From Rhodococcus sp. BP22 (GTDB taxonomy: Bacteria > Actinomycetota > Actinomycetes > Mycobacteriales > Mycobacteriaceae): 64,000 nucleotides of DNA. Below, one piece after another: positions 37,757-47,710 of this stretch. The position numbers and the translations under genes were made by a program. The first letter of the stretch is position 1. Each line of letters opens with the position of its first letter. Where the stretch lies: positions 310,001 through 374,000 of the forward strand of contig NZ_JACFTB010000001.1 in the NCBI RefSeq assembly GCF_014281965.1, in the 5' to 3' direction. A model generated the notes under the pieces. It was not told the origin of the DNA, did not search any database, and was given only the letters and a program-made list of their open reading frames with translations.

Positions 37757-38752
37757 GTGAGACTTTTGGTGACCGGCGGTGCCGGCTACGTGGGCAGTGT
37801 CTGCGCGGCGGTACTTGTCGATCGAGGACATGACGTCGTCGTCGTCGACAATTTGTCCACCGGAAACAGCGAGGCCGTCCCGGCGAACGCGACGTTCGTC
37901 GAAGCCGACATCAAGGATGTCGCGGCCTCGCTGTTGTCCGAAACGAAATTCGATGGGGTATTGCATTTCGCCGCCCAGTCGCTTGTCGGCGAATCAGTTG
38001 TCGCGCCGGCAAAGTACTGGTCCGGCAACGTGGTGACCACGCTCGCGTTGCTCGATGCGATTCGTGAGTCGAACACCCCTCGGCTGGTGTTCTCTTCGAC
38101 TGCCGCCACGTACGGTGAGCCGCAGAAGACACCGATCACCGAGGATGCACCGACAGCGCCGACCAATCCTTACGGTGCAACCAAATTGGCGATCGATCAC
38201 GCGATCACGTCGTATTCAGCAGCATATGGATTGGCTGCCACCAGCCTGCGGTATTTCAACGTCGCTGGTGCTTACAAGGAGTTCGGCGAGAATCGGGTTG
38301 TCGAGACGCACCTGATTCCGCTCGTGCTGCAAACTGCTCTGGGCCAACGCGAGAAGATTTCGGTCTTTGGTTCCGACTATCCGACACCGGACGGAACTGC
38401 GGTACGCGACTACATTCATGTCGCGGATCTGGCCGAGGCTCATATCCTTGCGCTGGAGGAATCGACACCGAGCAGTCATCGTATTTACAACCTCGGCAGC
38501 GGGACCGGATTCTCCGTCCGTGAGGTCATCGACGCGTGCACACGTGTGACAGGCCTCCCCATCACCGTCGAGGATGCACCCCGTCGCGCGGGTGACCCTG
38601 CTGTCCTGATCGCTTCGAGCGATCGTGCCATCTCGGAGTTGGGGTGGACTCCGCGTTTCACCGATCTCGACGTCATCGTCGCGGACGCATGGACGTTCCT
38701 GCAGAATCTCGGAGACCGATCCCACGCGGTACGAGTCACCGCGCACTCGTAG
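37757..38752 (+). CDS. galE: UDP-glucose 4-epimerase
   Basis: Interconverts UDP-glucose and UDP-galactose, feeding arabinogalactan synthesis. The extended SDR of 331 aa has [16 protein letters not shown] (NAD-binding), SST at 113-115, and the catalytic Tyr139-x-x-x-Lys143 in NPYGATK. It starts with GTG and has GAGGAGA upstream. It lies 68 nt after ideR; a weak stem (37706-37713 with 37728-37735) sits between them. The 3' end overlaps the convergent DUF4192 gene by 17 bp. Confidence 0.93.
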   Translation: MRLLVTGGAGYVGSVCAAVLVDRGHDVVVVDNLSTGNSEAVPANATFVEADIKDVAASLLSETKFDGVLHFAAQSLVGESVVAPAKYWSGNVVTTLALLDAIRESNTPRLVFSSTAATYGEPQKTPITEDAPTAPTNPYGATKLAIDHAITSYSAAYGLAATSLRYFNVAGAYKEFGENRVVETHLIPLVLQTALGQREKISVFGSDYPTPDGTAVRDYIHVADLAEAHILALEESTPSSHRIYNLGSGTGFSVREVIDACTRVTGLPITVEDAPRRAGDPAVLIASSDRAISELGWTPRFTDLDVIVADAWTFLQNLGDRSHAVRVTAHS

Positions 38753-39878
38753 GTGGCGACAAACGGACGCCACACAATTCGGCGACTGCGTAGCCACTGA
38801 GGGCAACTTCTCTGATCATCTCCGGACGAGCGCCGGCGTTCAAGGCAGAGTCGAGAAGGCGTGCGAGTGAATAGTCGGGGTCGGCGGCCAACGCTAGTTC
38901 GATCGCAACCCCTGCCATTACTCCGTCACCGCGCGAGTAGGCGCTGAACCCGAGCAACGTTGCCGGACAGGCCCGCTCGGGTGCCGGCAATGTACGCGAC
39001 AAATGCGACCACAGTTGCTCGGCAGTGGCAGCACAGTCGTGGAGGACCAGCGCGAGCATGCTGTCGCGAACCATCAAGCGCGTCAAGGAAACTCCGAACT
39101 CGGCGATCTGTACCGCCGAGAGTTCGAGCGATCTCGGCTGATCGAGTGGCGATTGTGCCCACCGACCGATCTCTTGGAGGATTCGTTCGATGGAGGTTCG
39201 TTCCGAGGGCATGTCCGCATCCCTTGCCGCGCCTATACACGCGCGCACCTGCCTGCTCACCTCGGTGTCCAAGGGCTGCAACAGATCTTCGAGCGCTTCT
39301 CTGGAGTCCAGCATGGCCCTCCCCCCGAGCACGTACGCGAGCGTCACGGCCGAAGACCGCGGATCCGATACGGTCCCCCTCTCTCGCGGCTCGGTCAGCG
39401 AGATCCATGCACACCCATGCGCGATGTTCGCGGTCAGGAACGTATCGAGCAAGTGGGTGCCCCGCGCCTGGAGTCGGTCCTCGAGTCGACTCCCGAGAGC
39501 CTGGTAACGGGCATCACTGCGGCCGGCTGCCACAGAGGTCTTCGTTCCGTCATCGGTCCTCGTTCCGTCATCGACGATGACAGCGATGGCCTTGCGAACC
39601 TCGTCCCGCAAGCAGAGTGCCGCGAAGCGGTCGATCACATCGGCCATCTCGGTGCTTACCGAGCGCTGTGTCAGGTCGGGGTCCGGAAAGCTCAGATCGT
39701 GACGCATCACTGTGCCGATAGTGAGGCTTTCGCCGATCCGGCCGTCCAGGCAGATGAGCAGCAGAGATCGCGAAGGGGCGAAGCCGAGCATTGCCGGGAT
39801 GGCAGCGATCAGGTCACCGGTGGCCGACACCGTGGCCAGCATCGGTGGAGTGGGTCGATTGTCAGGGAACGTCGTCAT
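38736..39878 (-). CDS. DUF4192 protein
   Basis: Conserved actinobacterial protein of 380 aa, in the position of Rv2712c. The N-terminus contains [25 protein letters not shown], the typical opening of DUF4192. The C-terminus has [35 protein letters not shown], a helical repeat-like region. An 18-bp imperfect duplication makes the [12 protein letters not shown] stretch. Function unknown. It is convergent with and slightly overlapping galE. Confidence 0.85.
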   Translation of the reverse strand: MTTFPDNRPTPPMLATVSATGDLIAAIPAMLGFAPSRSLLLICLDGRIGESLTIGTVMRHDLSFPDPDLTQRSVSTEMADVIDRFAALCLRDEVRKAIAVIVDDGTRTDDGTKTSVAAGRSDARYQALGSRLEDRLQARGTHLLDTFLTANIAHGCAWISLTEPRERGTVSDPRSSAVTLAYVLGGRAMLDSREALEDLLQPLDTEVSRQVRACIGAARDADMPSERTSIERILQEIGRWAQSPLDQPRSLELSAVQIAEFGVSLTRLMVRDSMLALVLHDCAATAEQLWSHLSRTLPAPERACPATLLGFSAYSRGDGVMAGVAIELALAADPDYSLARLLDSALNAGARPEMIREVALSGYAVAELCGVRLSPPTSAR

Positions 39879-40016
39879 GGCGAGAACAATGACTTGTCGG
39901 TATTGGATCGACAGATCTGCGACCTGGGCCGGAATATGGCTGTGGACAGCACAACATCCTGTGGAAGAACACGGCCCACACGTTCGAGATCCGACGCTTC
40001 CCGTCGGACGGTTGTG

Positions 40017-40751
40017 CTATCCGGCGTTGACCTTCTGGACCGCAGCGGTGAACAACTCGTCCAACACGGCAGCATCCGGCGCGGAGTTGTCGAACGACAT
40101 GAACGTTGCTGCTATTCGAACGTCGCCGACCTGAGCCATCAACGTGAGCATCGACTGCGTCACCGAGTCCGCGCCGGTACCAGAATTCACGGTCTGCTTC
40201 ACCGCAAGGGTCTCGTCGGCATTGATCGGAGGCGCCGGGGAAATAGTCGACCGAATGACGGAGGTGGCACCGGATTTGGTGGCCTCGACCTCACCGCACT
40301 GCTGAAGTTGCTCCTCGCGTACCGACAGAGGCTCGTCGACCACGGTCAGTTCGATCGAAATCGTCGACCGGTTGGCGTTATCGGTTCCGACGATCAACGC
40401 AGCACTACCCGGCGCCGAACTTGGTTCCGTGGGCTTGCAGCCCGCTGGTGATACCTCGGCGCCAGCAGGAATTCCGGTGAGATCCGGGGACGCCTGCGCA
40501 ATCGCTTGAGGAGGGAGCACTATGGCCTCGTACGGGGCTGGGAACTGGGACGGATCGATCAGAAGCGCGCCGAGGTCCTGCCCGTCTTCAGGTGTGTTCG
40601 ACCCGTCTCGAGAGGTAATCGACGTCGACCCCTGGCCGCCGGCCTCGGCGGTGCCGGTCACAGCGGACCCACATCCGGCGAGCGATAGGAAAGCTGTCGC
40701 CCCGAGCGCGATCAGAAGCGGGCGAGATCTCGATACGGAACGGCACTGCAC
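40017..40751 (-). CDS. secreted lipoprotein, DUF5642-like
   Basis: Predicted lipoprotein of 244 aa. From the chosen GTG the N-terminus is a compact signal peptide, RSVSRSRPLLIALGATAFLS, ending in lipobox LAGC with lipidated Cys27. GGAGG lies 7 nt upstream of the GTG, so this start is preferred to an ATG 14 codons earlier. The mature part carries YEAIVLPPQAIAQASPDLTG and two more cysteines (AGCKP, QQCGE), resembling mycobacterial surface lipoproteins of the DUF5642/DUF3558 kind. Function unknown. It lies 157 bp downstream of the MBL gene on the same strand. Confidence 0.75.
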   Translation of the reverse strand: MQCRSVSRSRPLLIALGATAFLSLAGCGSAVTGTAEAGGQGSTSITSRDGSNTPEDGQDLGALLIDPSQFPAPYEAIVLPPQAIAQASPDLTGIPAGAEVSPAGCKPTEPSSAPGSAALIVGTDNANRSTISIELTVVDEPLSVREEQLQQCGEVEATKSGATSVIRSTISPAPPINADETLAVKQTVNSGTGADSVTQSMLTLMAQVGDVRIAATFMSFDNSAPDAAVLDELFTAAVQKVNAG

Positions 40752-40908
40752 GGAAGGTCCTCCAGTATTCGCAGACGAATCTGTCTTGGGCATCGCGTCG
40801 GCGCCTGCGGATAACCGGCTCCCGCCCGGTTCAACCCTCTCATTCGAGTGGTGAACAAGGCGGGAGACAGGCCGAGCCTCTACCGTGATTGCCGGTGATC
40901 CAGGCGAC

Positions 40909-41541
40909 TCACGACCCGCGCTTGATCCATTCCTCCAGATGCGGAGACTCGTCGCCGATGCTGGTGCCGTCACCATGACCGGTCTTGACGCGCGTCTCGG
41001 CTGGAAGGGCGAACAGCTTGTCCCGGATGGAACCGATGATCGTCGGGAAGTCCGAATACGAACGCCCTGTCGCTCCGGGTCCGCCGGAGAACAAGGTGTC
41101 TCCGCTGAACAACTCTCCAGCTTCGGGTACGTACAGGCAGGTGGAGCCTGGTGAATGACCGGGCGTGTGGATAGCGACGATGTCGGTTCCTGCTATCGAG
41201 ATCCGGTCACCGTCCTCGACGGTCCGATGCGTAACACCCGGATGAGTCTGCTCCCACAGCATGTCGTCCGCTGGGTGAAGCAGTACCGGGGCATCGAGCG
41301 CCTGCGAGAGCTGCGGGGCGACCGTCACGTGGTCGTTGTGGCCGTGCGTGCAGATGATGGCCTTGACGGTTCGGTTATCGACCGCGTCCAGGATCGGTTG
41401 CTGCTGGTGCGCTGCATCGATGATCACCACCTCGGTGTCGTCACCGATCAACCAGATGTTGTTCTCGACGTCCCAGGTACCCCCGTCGAGACTGAACGTC
41501 CCAGACGTCACCACCCTCTGTATGCGCAATTTTCCGCTCAT
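40909..41541 (-). CDS. metallo-beta-lactamase fold hydrolase (Rv2260-like)
   Basis: MBL-fold hydrolase of 210 aa with the binuclear zinc motif THGHNDH (His66, His68, Asp70, His71), [17 protein letters not shown] and a C-terminal [12 protein letters not shown]. The ATG overlaps the mscR stop as ATGA. The same pair, AdhE2 and Rv2260, is found in M. tuberculosis. MscR makes S-formylmycothiol, so this enzyme is a good candidate for the thioester hydrolase releasing formate and mycothiol; that role is inferred from context and the glyoxalase II-like fold. Confidence 0.87.
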   Translation of the reverse strand: MSGKLRIQRVVTSGTFSLDGGTWDVENNIWLIGDDTEVVIIDAAHQQQPILDAVDNRTVKAIICTHGHNDHVTVAPQLSQALDAPVLLHPADDMLWEQTHPGVTHRTVEDGDRISIAGTDIVAIHTPGHSPGSTCLYVPEAGELFSGDTLFSGGPGATGRSYSDFPTIIGSIRDKLFALPAETRVKTGHGDGTSIGDESPHLEEWIKRGS

Positions 41542-42623
41542 AGGATGACCACCGAACGCAGCACCTTGCCGTCGTGCATCGCAGTGAACGCCGCTTCCAC
41601 GTCGTCGATTCCGATTCGTTCGGTAACGAACTTCTCCAGTGGCAATCGACCCTGCTCGTAGAGATCGACGAGCATCGGGAAGTCCCTTTCCGGGAGGCAA
41701 TCGCCGTACCAAGAAGACTTGAGCGAGCCACCACGGGAAAAGAAATCGACCAAAGGCATCTCGAGTGTCATCTCCGGCGTCGGCACACCTACCAGAACAA
41801 CTGTGCCGGCCAGATCGCGAGCGTAGAACGCCTGCTTCCACGTCTCCGGTCGACCGACAGCATCGATCACGACGTCGGCGCCGAACCCACCGGTCAATTC
41901 CTGGATGGCTTCGACCGGGTCGACCGCGGACGCGTCCACTGTGTGGGTAGCGCCCAAGTCCTTCGCCCACTCGAGCTTTCCCTGGTCTCGATCGACAGCG
42001 ATGATCTTCGTCGCGCCTGCCAGTTTTGCTCCGGCGATGGCCGCGTCGCCGACGCCACCGCAGCCGATGACTGCGACCGAGTCACCGCGCGAGACGTTGC
42101 CGGTGTTCATCGCGGCGCCGATACCTGCCATGACGCCGCAGCCGATCAGCCCGACGACCGCCGGGTCCGAACCCGGCGCAACCTTGGTGCACTGCCGCTC
42201 GTGGACGAGAGTCTTGTCTGCGAACGCACCGATACCGAGCGCAGGCGTGAGTTCGGTGCCATCTGCGAGCGTCATCTTTTGCGAGGCATTGTGCGTATCG
42301 AAGCAGTACCAGGGTGTGCCCTTCTTGCATGCCCGACACTCGCCACATACTGCGCGCCAGTTCAGCACGACGAAGTCGCCGACCTCGACGTGCGTCACCG
42401 CGTCACCGACAGTTTCTACAGTTCCTGCTGCCTCGTGCCCGAGCATGAAGGGGTACTCGTCATTGATTCCGCCGTCGCGGTAAGCCAGATCCGTGTGGCA
42501 GACGCCGCACGCGTCGATCTTCACGACGACGTCGTTGGGGCCCGGATCCGGAATCGTAACCGTCTCGATCGACACCGCTTCGCCCTTGGCCTTGGCGACG
42601 ACGGCACGCACCTGCTGCGGCAT
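41538..42623 (-). CDS. mscR: S-(hydroxymethyl)mycothiol dehydrogenase
   Basis: NAD-dependent zinc alcohol dehydrogenase of 361 aa that oxidises the formaldehyde-mycothiol adduct; it also denitrosylates mycothiol in relatives. Catalytic zinc residues lie in DACGVCHTD and LGHEAAG, structural zinc cysteines in [16 protein letters not shown], and the Rossmann motif is [16 protein letters not shown]. Its length and sequence match M. tuberculosis AdhE2/MscR. The ATG follows AAGGAG at 5 nt; the in-frame GTG two codons earlier overlaps that site and is unlikely. It is the first gene of a two-gene operon with the MBL hydrolase. Confidence 0.94.
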   Translation of the reverse strand: MPQQVRAVVAKAKGEAVSIETVTIPDPGPNDVVVKIDACGVCHTDLAYRDGGINDEYPFMLGHEAAGTVETVGDAVTHVEVGDFVVLNWRAVCGECRACKKGTPWYCFDTHNASQKMTLADGTELTPALGIGAFADKTLVHERQCTKVAPGSDPAVVGLIGCGVMAGIGAAMNTGNVSRGDSVAVIGCGGVGDAAIAGAKLAGATKIIAVDRDQGKLEWAKDLGATHTVDASAVDPVEAIQELTGGFGADVVIDAVGRPETWKQAFYARDLAGTVVLVGVPTPEMTLEMPLVDFFSRGGSLKSSWYGDCLPERDFPMLVDLYEQGRLPLEKFVTERIGIDDVEAAFTAMHDGKVLRSVVIL

Positions 42624-42860
42624 AAGCACTCCTTAGACGTTCAACTTGTGGTCCCTGTAGACCAGACTCCCACAACGTGTGCACGGCCAGCGACGCCTGC
42701 GGGAATGAACTCGGTGTTTCTCGGCGTTCTCCCTAGGTAGTAGCCGTACTCACGGCAGCGCGATCGCCATGCCGAACCGACGGGTATTCTCCACGCGAGG
42801 TCGGTTACGGCCGTGGTGCTGGCCCCGAGCGGGCACGAAGAAACGGAAAGGGGTTCGGCC

Positions 42861-43841
42861 ATGGACGAACAATCGAATATGTACGAGCTGGAATTTCCGG
42901 CGCCGCAAACGATGTCCGGTGACGGTGTCGGTCCGGTGTTGGTACATGGACTCGAAGGCTTCTCCGATGCTGGTCACGCAGTAAAGCTCGCCACCAAGCA
43001 CCTTCGTGACACGCTCGAGACGGAACTGGTCGCTTCGTTCGATGTCGACGAGCTGATCGACTACCGCTCACGTCGGCCGACGATGACGTTCAAAACCGAT
43101 CACTTCTCGGATTACGAGGCGCCGGAGCTCAATCTGTATGCCGTCAAGGACAACGCCGGCACGCCGTTCCTGCTTCTTGCCGGAATGGAACCGGACCTTC
43201 GGTGGGAGAAGTTTTCCACTGCAGTTCGTCTGCTGGCCGAGCAACTGGGAGTGCGTCGGACCATCGGTCTCGGGTCGATCCCGATGGCGATCCCTCACAC
43301 TCGTCCATTGGGCGTCACCGCGCATTCCTCGGACAAGTCGTTGATCTCCGAGGAGCACAGCTGGTCGGGTGACATCCAGGTCCCCGGTAGTGCGTCCTCC
43401 CTTCTCGAACTACGGATGGCCCAGCACGGCCACGTGTCCATGGGATTCTCGGTCCACGTTCCGCACTACCTGGCTCAAACGGACTATCCGAGTGCCGCGC
43501 AGACCTTGCTCGAACACGTCGGTGAGGCGGGAGGTCTGGAGTTGTCGTTGGTCGCGCTGGGCACTGCCGCAGCTCGAGTGCAAGAGCAGGTCGACGAGCA
43601 CATCACCGGAAACGAGGAAGTGCAGTCGGTCGTACACGCCCTCGAACGCCAGTACGACACCTACGTCGCAGCACAGGAACAGCAGTCGACGCTTCTCGCC
43701 AGCGACGAGAGCCTTCCGAGCGGTGATGAGCTGGGTGCGGAGTTCGAGAAGTTCCTCGCCGAGCAGGGCGGGTTCGAGGCCGAGCCGGAAGATCTGGATA
43801 CGACAGGTACCGACACGGACGGCACCGATACCGGGCACTGA
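42861..43841 (+). CDS. PAC2 family protein (Rv2714-like)
   Basis: Protein of 326 aa with the PAC2 (proteasome assembly chaperone-like) domain: VLVHGLEGFSDAGHAVKLA near the N-terminus, then LLAGMEPDLRWEKF and GLGSIPMAIPHTRP. The C-terminal about 60 residues are acidic with TDTDGTDTGH. The ATG follows GGAAAGGGG. It matches Rv2714 in length. Bacterial PAC2 proteins are not proven assembly chaperones; function open. A strong terminator follows. Confidence 0.88.
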   Translation: MDEQSNMYELEFPAPQTMSGDGVGPVLVHGLEGFSDAGHAVKLATKHLRDTLETELVASFDVDELIDYRSRRPTMTFKTDHFSDYEAPELNLYAVKDNAGTPFLLLAGMEPDLRWEKFSTAVRLLAEQLGVRRTIGLGSIPMAIPHTRPLGVTAHSSDKSLISEEHSWSGDIQVPGSASSLLELRMAQHGHVSMGFSVHVPHYLAQTDYPSAAQTLLEHVGEAGGLELSLVALGTAAARVQEQVDEHITGNEEVQSVVHALERQYDTYVAAQEQQSTLLASDESLPSGDELGAEFEKFLAEQGGFEAEPEDLDTTGTDTDGTDTGH

Positions 43842-43864
43842 CCGGTACATAGTTCCACCATTGG

Positions 43865-43900
43865 ATGGGTGATTGTGTGAACGTTCACACGATCACCCAT
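43865..43900 (+). terminator. terminator after PAC2 gene
   Basis: Two 18-nt arms, ATGGGTGATTGTGTGAAC and its near-perfect complement (one G-U pair), abut without a spacer and are followed by TCTGATTTTG. They lie 23 nt after the PAC2 stop. Confidence 0.85.
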
Positions 43901-44071
43901 TCTGATTTTGTCCAGATTCCGTACCTGTGGAATAACGAAACATACATGTAACCAGAAGTCCTCTCGATGCCGTGTCGAGCGTCTTTACTCGTGCGAGAGT
44001 CTTCGAGGAGAGCTGTCGAGAAAGCACAGCAGTGTCAAGGAAGTACAAAGTGAGGAATCAGGAGGCGCGCC

Positions 44072-45109
44072 ATGAGCAGTCCTCGCACGCGCAAGCTCCG
44101 CCCGGTTCCCGATGCCGAGCCGAAATTGATCTTCCGCACCATTCATGGCTATCGGCGAGCGTTCCGGATGGCGGGCGAAGGCCCAGCTCTGTTGTTGATT
44201 CACGGAATCGGTGACAACTCCGAAACGTGGAACGCAATAATTCCGCATCTTGCGCAGAACCACACTGTTATTGCACCCGACCTCTTGGGCCACGGGCAAT
44301 CCGACAAACCCCGCGCCGACTACTCGGTGGCGGCGTACGCCAACGGCATGCGCGACCTGTTGTCCGTCCTTGGAGTCGACCATGTGACGGTTATCGGCCA
44401 CTCGCTCGGCGGCGGTGTCGCGATGCAGTTCTCCTACCAATTTCCGCACATGGTGGACCGACTCGTTCTCGTGTCCTCCGGTGGAGTCACCAAAGATGTC
44501 CATCCACTTCTTCGATTGGCTTCGGTGCCGTTGGCAAGCGAAGCGGTCAAGCTTTTGCGCCTCCCCGGAGCCATGTCGGTCGTCAGGTTGGCCGGCAACC
44601 TCATCGGAAAGCTGAATACGACGCGGCTGCGGCCGGGAGCCTTGCTCCACGACACGCCTGATCTCGTGCGAGTCCTGGCGGGCCTGCCGGATCCCACTGC
44701 GCACGAGGCATACCTCCGCACCCTGCGCGCTGTCGTCGATTGGCGTGGCCAGGTTGTGACGATGCTCGATCGGTGTTATCTCACCGAGAATCTCCCGGTG
44801 TTGCTCGTATGGGGAGATCGGGACGTGGTGATACCGGTCAGTCATGCGCACCTCGCACATTCCGCGATGCCCGGATCCCGACTCTCGGTCTTTCGCGGCG
44901 CCGGCCACTTCCCGTTTCGCGACGATCCGATGCATTTCCTGCACGTGCTCGAGGAGTTCTTGGCCTCGACGCCGTGCCTGGAATTCGACGAGACTCGATG
45001 GCGGAACTTCCTCATCGCCGGAGTCGGTGAAGACATGATCACCGGGAACGCCAGCACCAGGCGCGCGGTACTGGGTGCCATGGGAGCGGACGAGCGCAGC
45101 GCGACCTGA
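44072..45109 (+). CDS. alpha/beta-fold hydrolase (Rv2715-like)
   Basis: Hydrolase of 345 aa. The oxyanion region is LLLIHGIGDNSETW, the nucleophile elbow VIGHSLGGGVAMQFS (Ser), the acid probably Asp in VLLVWGDRDVVIP, and His in GAGHFPFRDDP. The pattern suits a C-C bond hydrolase, esterase or lipase; the substrate is unknown. AGGAGG precedes the ATG. It corresponds to Rv2715, which also follows the PAC2 gene. The helicase gene begins 59 bp downstream. Confidence 0.87.
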   Translation: MSSPRTRKLRPVPDAEPKLIFRTIHGYRRAFRMAGEGPALLLIHGIGDNSETWNAIIPHLAQNHTVIAPDLLGHGQSDKPRADYSVAAYANGMRDLLSVLGVDHVTVIGHSLGGGVAMQFSYQFPHMVDRLVLVSSGGVTKDVHPLLRLASVPLASEAVKLLRLPGAMSVVRLAGNLIGKLNTTRLRPGALLHDTPDLVRVLAGLPDPTAHEAYLRTLRAVVDWRGQVVTMLDRCYLTENLPVLLVWGDRDVVIPVSHAHLAHSAMPGSRLSVFRGAGHFPFRDDPMHFLHVLEEFLASTPCLEFDETRWRNFLIAGVGEDMITGNASTRRAVLGAMGADERSAT

Positions 45110-45155
45110 CACGCCCTGCGCACGGGCCGCTGATGGCGACGCGGCCAGCGCACCA

Positions 45156-45161
45156 TAGCCT
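45156..45161 (+). promoter_or_regulatory. -10 hexamer TAGCCT, helicase gene
   Basis: TAGCCT ends 6 nt before the helicase GTG, and no ribosome-binding site is present. A leaderless transcript is likely. Confidence 0.55.
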
Positions 45162-45167
45162 GTTACG

Positions 45168-47678
45168 GTGCTGCTCTCCGAACTCGTACCTGCCCCCACA
45201 ACCAGCGAGGCGCAGGATCCGGACACGTTGTTCGACATTTTCACCACGTGGACCAGCGATCGAGGGCTGAATCTGTACCCGGCCCAGGAAGACGCCTTGA
45301 TCGAGCTGGTGTCGGGGTCCAACGTCATCCTCGCGACGCCGACCGGCTCGGGAAAGTCGATGGTGGCTGTCGGTGCGCACTTCGCGGCGATGGCGGCCGG
45401 CAAGCGGACCTTCTACACCGCACCCATCAAAGCTCTGGTCAGCGAGAAGTTCTTCGCACTGTGTGAAATCTTCGGCGCAAAAAATGTCGGCATGATGACG
45501 GGCGACGCTGCGGTCAATGCGGGCGCCCCGATCATCTGCGCGACCGCGGAAATCGTAGCGAATCTGGCTCTCCGCGAGGGAGCGAATTCCGATATCGGAC
45601 AGGTGGTGATGGACGAGTTCCATTACTACTCCGAACCCGACCGAGGATGGGCCTGGCAGGTTCCCATCATCGAGTTGCCGAACGCTCAATTTTTGCTGAT
45701 GTCGGCGACTCTGGGCGACGTGTCTTTCTTTCGAGACGATCTCACCCGCCGCACCGGACGACCCACCACCGTGGTTTCGGGCTCCGAACGACCTGTGCCC
45801 TTGATGTTCTCCTACGTGAGCACACCGATCGGCGAAACCATCGAGGAGTTGGTCTCGACGCATCTTGCGCCCGTGTATGTCGTGCACTTCACCCAGGCGT
45901 CCGCCCTCGAACGAGCGCAGGCGCTGACGAGCGTGAACGTGGCATCCAAGTCCGAGAAGCAGCAGATCGCCGATGCGATCGGCCAATTCCGCTTCACGAC
46001 GGGTTTCGGCAAGACACTCTCACGACTGGTGCGGCACGGAATCGGCGTACACCATGCGGGCATGCTCCCGAAATATCGGCGCCTCGTGGAGAAACTTGCT
46101 CAGGACGGTCTGCTCAAGGTTATCTGCGGCACCGACACCCTCGGTGTGGGCATCAATGTTCCGATCCGAACTGTGTTGTTCACCGGACTGACCAAATACG
46201 ACGGCATTCGCACTCGCAAGCTACGCGCCCGAGAGTTTCACCAGATCGCCGGACGCGCCGGACGCGCCGGATACGACACGCTCGGAACCGTCGTCGTCGA
46301 GGCACCGGAACACGACATCGAGAATGCACGACTCGTCGCCAAGGCGGGTGACGATCCGAAAAAGCTCAAGAGGGTCCAACGCAAGAAGGCGCCCGATGGC
46401 TTCGTCTCGTGGGGTGAGCCGACGTTCGACCGGATCATCACAGCGAGTCCCGAGGCGCTGGTGTCGCGGTTCTCGGTCAGCAATGCGATGTTGCTCAATG
46501 TCATTGCTCGACCGGGCAATTGCTTCACTGCCATGCGCCATCTGCTCGAGGACAATCACGAGACTCGACCTGCCCAGCGCAAGCATATTCTCCGAGCACT
46601 CTCGCTCTATCGTGGTCTCGTCTCGGCGGGCATCGTCGAACAGCTCGCGGAGCCGGATGCCGAAGGACGCCACGCGCGGCTCACGGTCGACCTGCAGCCC
46701 AACTTCGCACTGAACCAACCACTGTCACCGTTCGCACTCGCCTCGTTCGATCTGCTCGATATCGAATCCGATACGCATGCACTCGATGTGGTGTCGATCA
46801 TCGAGTCGACACTCGACGATCCCCGCCAGATCCTGATGGCCCAGCAGCACGCGGCTCGCGGAGAAGCAGTCGCGCAGATGAAGTCGGACGGTATCGAGTA
46901 CGAGGAGCGGATGGAGCTGCTCGAGGAGGTGACGTGGCCGAAGCCCCTCGCAGAGCTTCTCGTGCCGGCCTTCGAGATCTATCGCGGTGGTCATCCGTGG
47001 CTGACGGAAGTCGCGCTCTCCCCCAAGTCGGTCGTCCGCGACATGATCGAGCGGTCGATGACCTTCACGGAGCTGATCAGTCACTACGGCTTGAGCCGTT
47101 CGGAAGGACTCGTTCTTCGGTACCTCGCCGACGCGTATCGCGCCCTACGCCAGACGGTGCCGCCCGAAGCCCGGACCGAGGAAGTGCAGGACATCACCGA
47201 GTGGCTAGGGGAACTCGTTCGGCAGGTCGACTCGAGTCTGCTGGACGAGTGGGAGAACCTCACCGACCCGGGTGAGGATGCCGAGACCAAGCCCGAAGCC
47301 TATGGCGGTGACACGCCGAAGCCGATTTCCGCGAATGCACGCGCGTTCCGCGTGTTGGTCCGCAACGCCATCTTCAAACGAGTGGACTTCGCGGCGGCGG
47401 GTTGGTGGAACGCGCTCGACGCGTTGGACGACGGCCCTGACTGGGAAGCAGAACTCGAGCCCTACTTCGAGGAGTACGGCGAGATCGGTACCGGCCCGTC
47501 CGCGCGTGGTCCGGCACTGTTCGAACTCACGGTTGGCAGCGACCGGACGACGGTCAGGCAAGTGTTGGAAGATCCCGACGGCGATCATGGATGGTCGTTC
47601 GACGCGGTCGTCGACGTCGAGGAGTCCGATGCTCTCGGTGAGATCGTGTTCGACGAGATCACTATCACCGCCGGCTGA
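45168..47678 (+). CDS. Ski2-like DEAD/DEAH helicase with DUF3516-type C-terminus
   Basis: Superfamily 2 helicase of 836 aa. Motif I is ATPTGSGKS (about 56-64), motif II DEFHYY (149-154), motif III LMSATLGD, motif V VICGTDTLGVGINVP and motif VI FHQIAGRAGRAGYD. The DEFH box and GVHHAGMLPKYRR are typical of Ski2/Mtr4-like RNA helicases. The second half, from about 400, matches the long C-terminal region (DUF3516) found in actinobacterial members. It probably unwinds structured RNA, possibly in RNA decay; direct evidence is lacking. GTG start, apparently leaderless. Confidence 0.87.
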   Translation: MLLSELVPAPTTSEAQDPDTLFDIFTTWTSDRGLNLYPAQEDALIELVSGSNVILATPTGSGKSMVAVGAHFAAMAAGKRTFYTAPIKALVSEKFFALCEIFGAKNVGMMTGDAAVNAGAPIICATAEIVANLALREGANSDIGQVVMDEFHYYSEPDRGWAWQVPIIELPNAQFLLMSATLGDVSFFRDDLTRRTGRPTTVVSGSERPVPLMFSYVSTPIGETIEELVSTHLAPVYVVHFTQASALERAQALTSVNVASKSEKQQIADAIGQFRFTTGFGKTLSRLVRHGIGVHHAGMLPKYRRLVEKLAQDGLLKVICGTDTLGVGINVPIRTVLFTGLTKYDGIRTRKLRAREFHQIAGRAGRAGYDTLGTVVVEAPEHDIENARLVAKAGDDPKKLKRVQRKKAPDGFVSWGEPTFDRIITASPEALVSRFSVSNAMLLNVIARPGNCFTAMRHLLEDNHETRPAQRKHILRALSLYRGLVSAGIVEQLAEPDAEGRHARLTVDLQPNFALNQPLSPFALASFDLLDIESDTHALDVVSIIESTLDDPRQILMAQQHAARGEAVAQMKSDGIEYEERMELLEEVTWPKPLAELLVPAFEIYRGGHPWLTEVALSPKSVVRDMIERSMTFTELISHYGLSRSEGLVLRYLADAYRALRQTVPPEARTEEVQDITEWLGELVRQVDSSLLDEWENLTDPGEDAETKPEAYGGDTPKPISANARAFRVLVRNAIFKRVDFAAAGWWNALDALDDGPDWEAELEPYFEEYGEIGTGPSARGPALFELTVGSDRTTVRQVLEDPDGDHGWSFDAVVDVEESDALGEIVFDEITITAG

Positions 47679-47710
47679 GTTCGCTACCTCCACGGTCGGC
47701 TACCGGGCAA

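Noticed and set aside
39003..40451. 482-aa open frame opposite DUF4192 and the lipoprotein
   Set aside because: It spans two genes and an intergenic region on the other strand and has no recognisable motif.
41574..42740. 388-aa open frame opposite mscR
   Set aside because: Antisense shadow; mscR is confirmed by zinc and Rossmann motifs along its full length.
43985..45403. 472-aa open frame opposite the alpha/beta hydrolase and helicase start
   Set aside because: It covers two well-supported genes in antisense; no family pattern.
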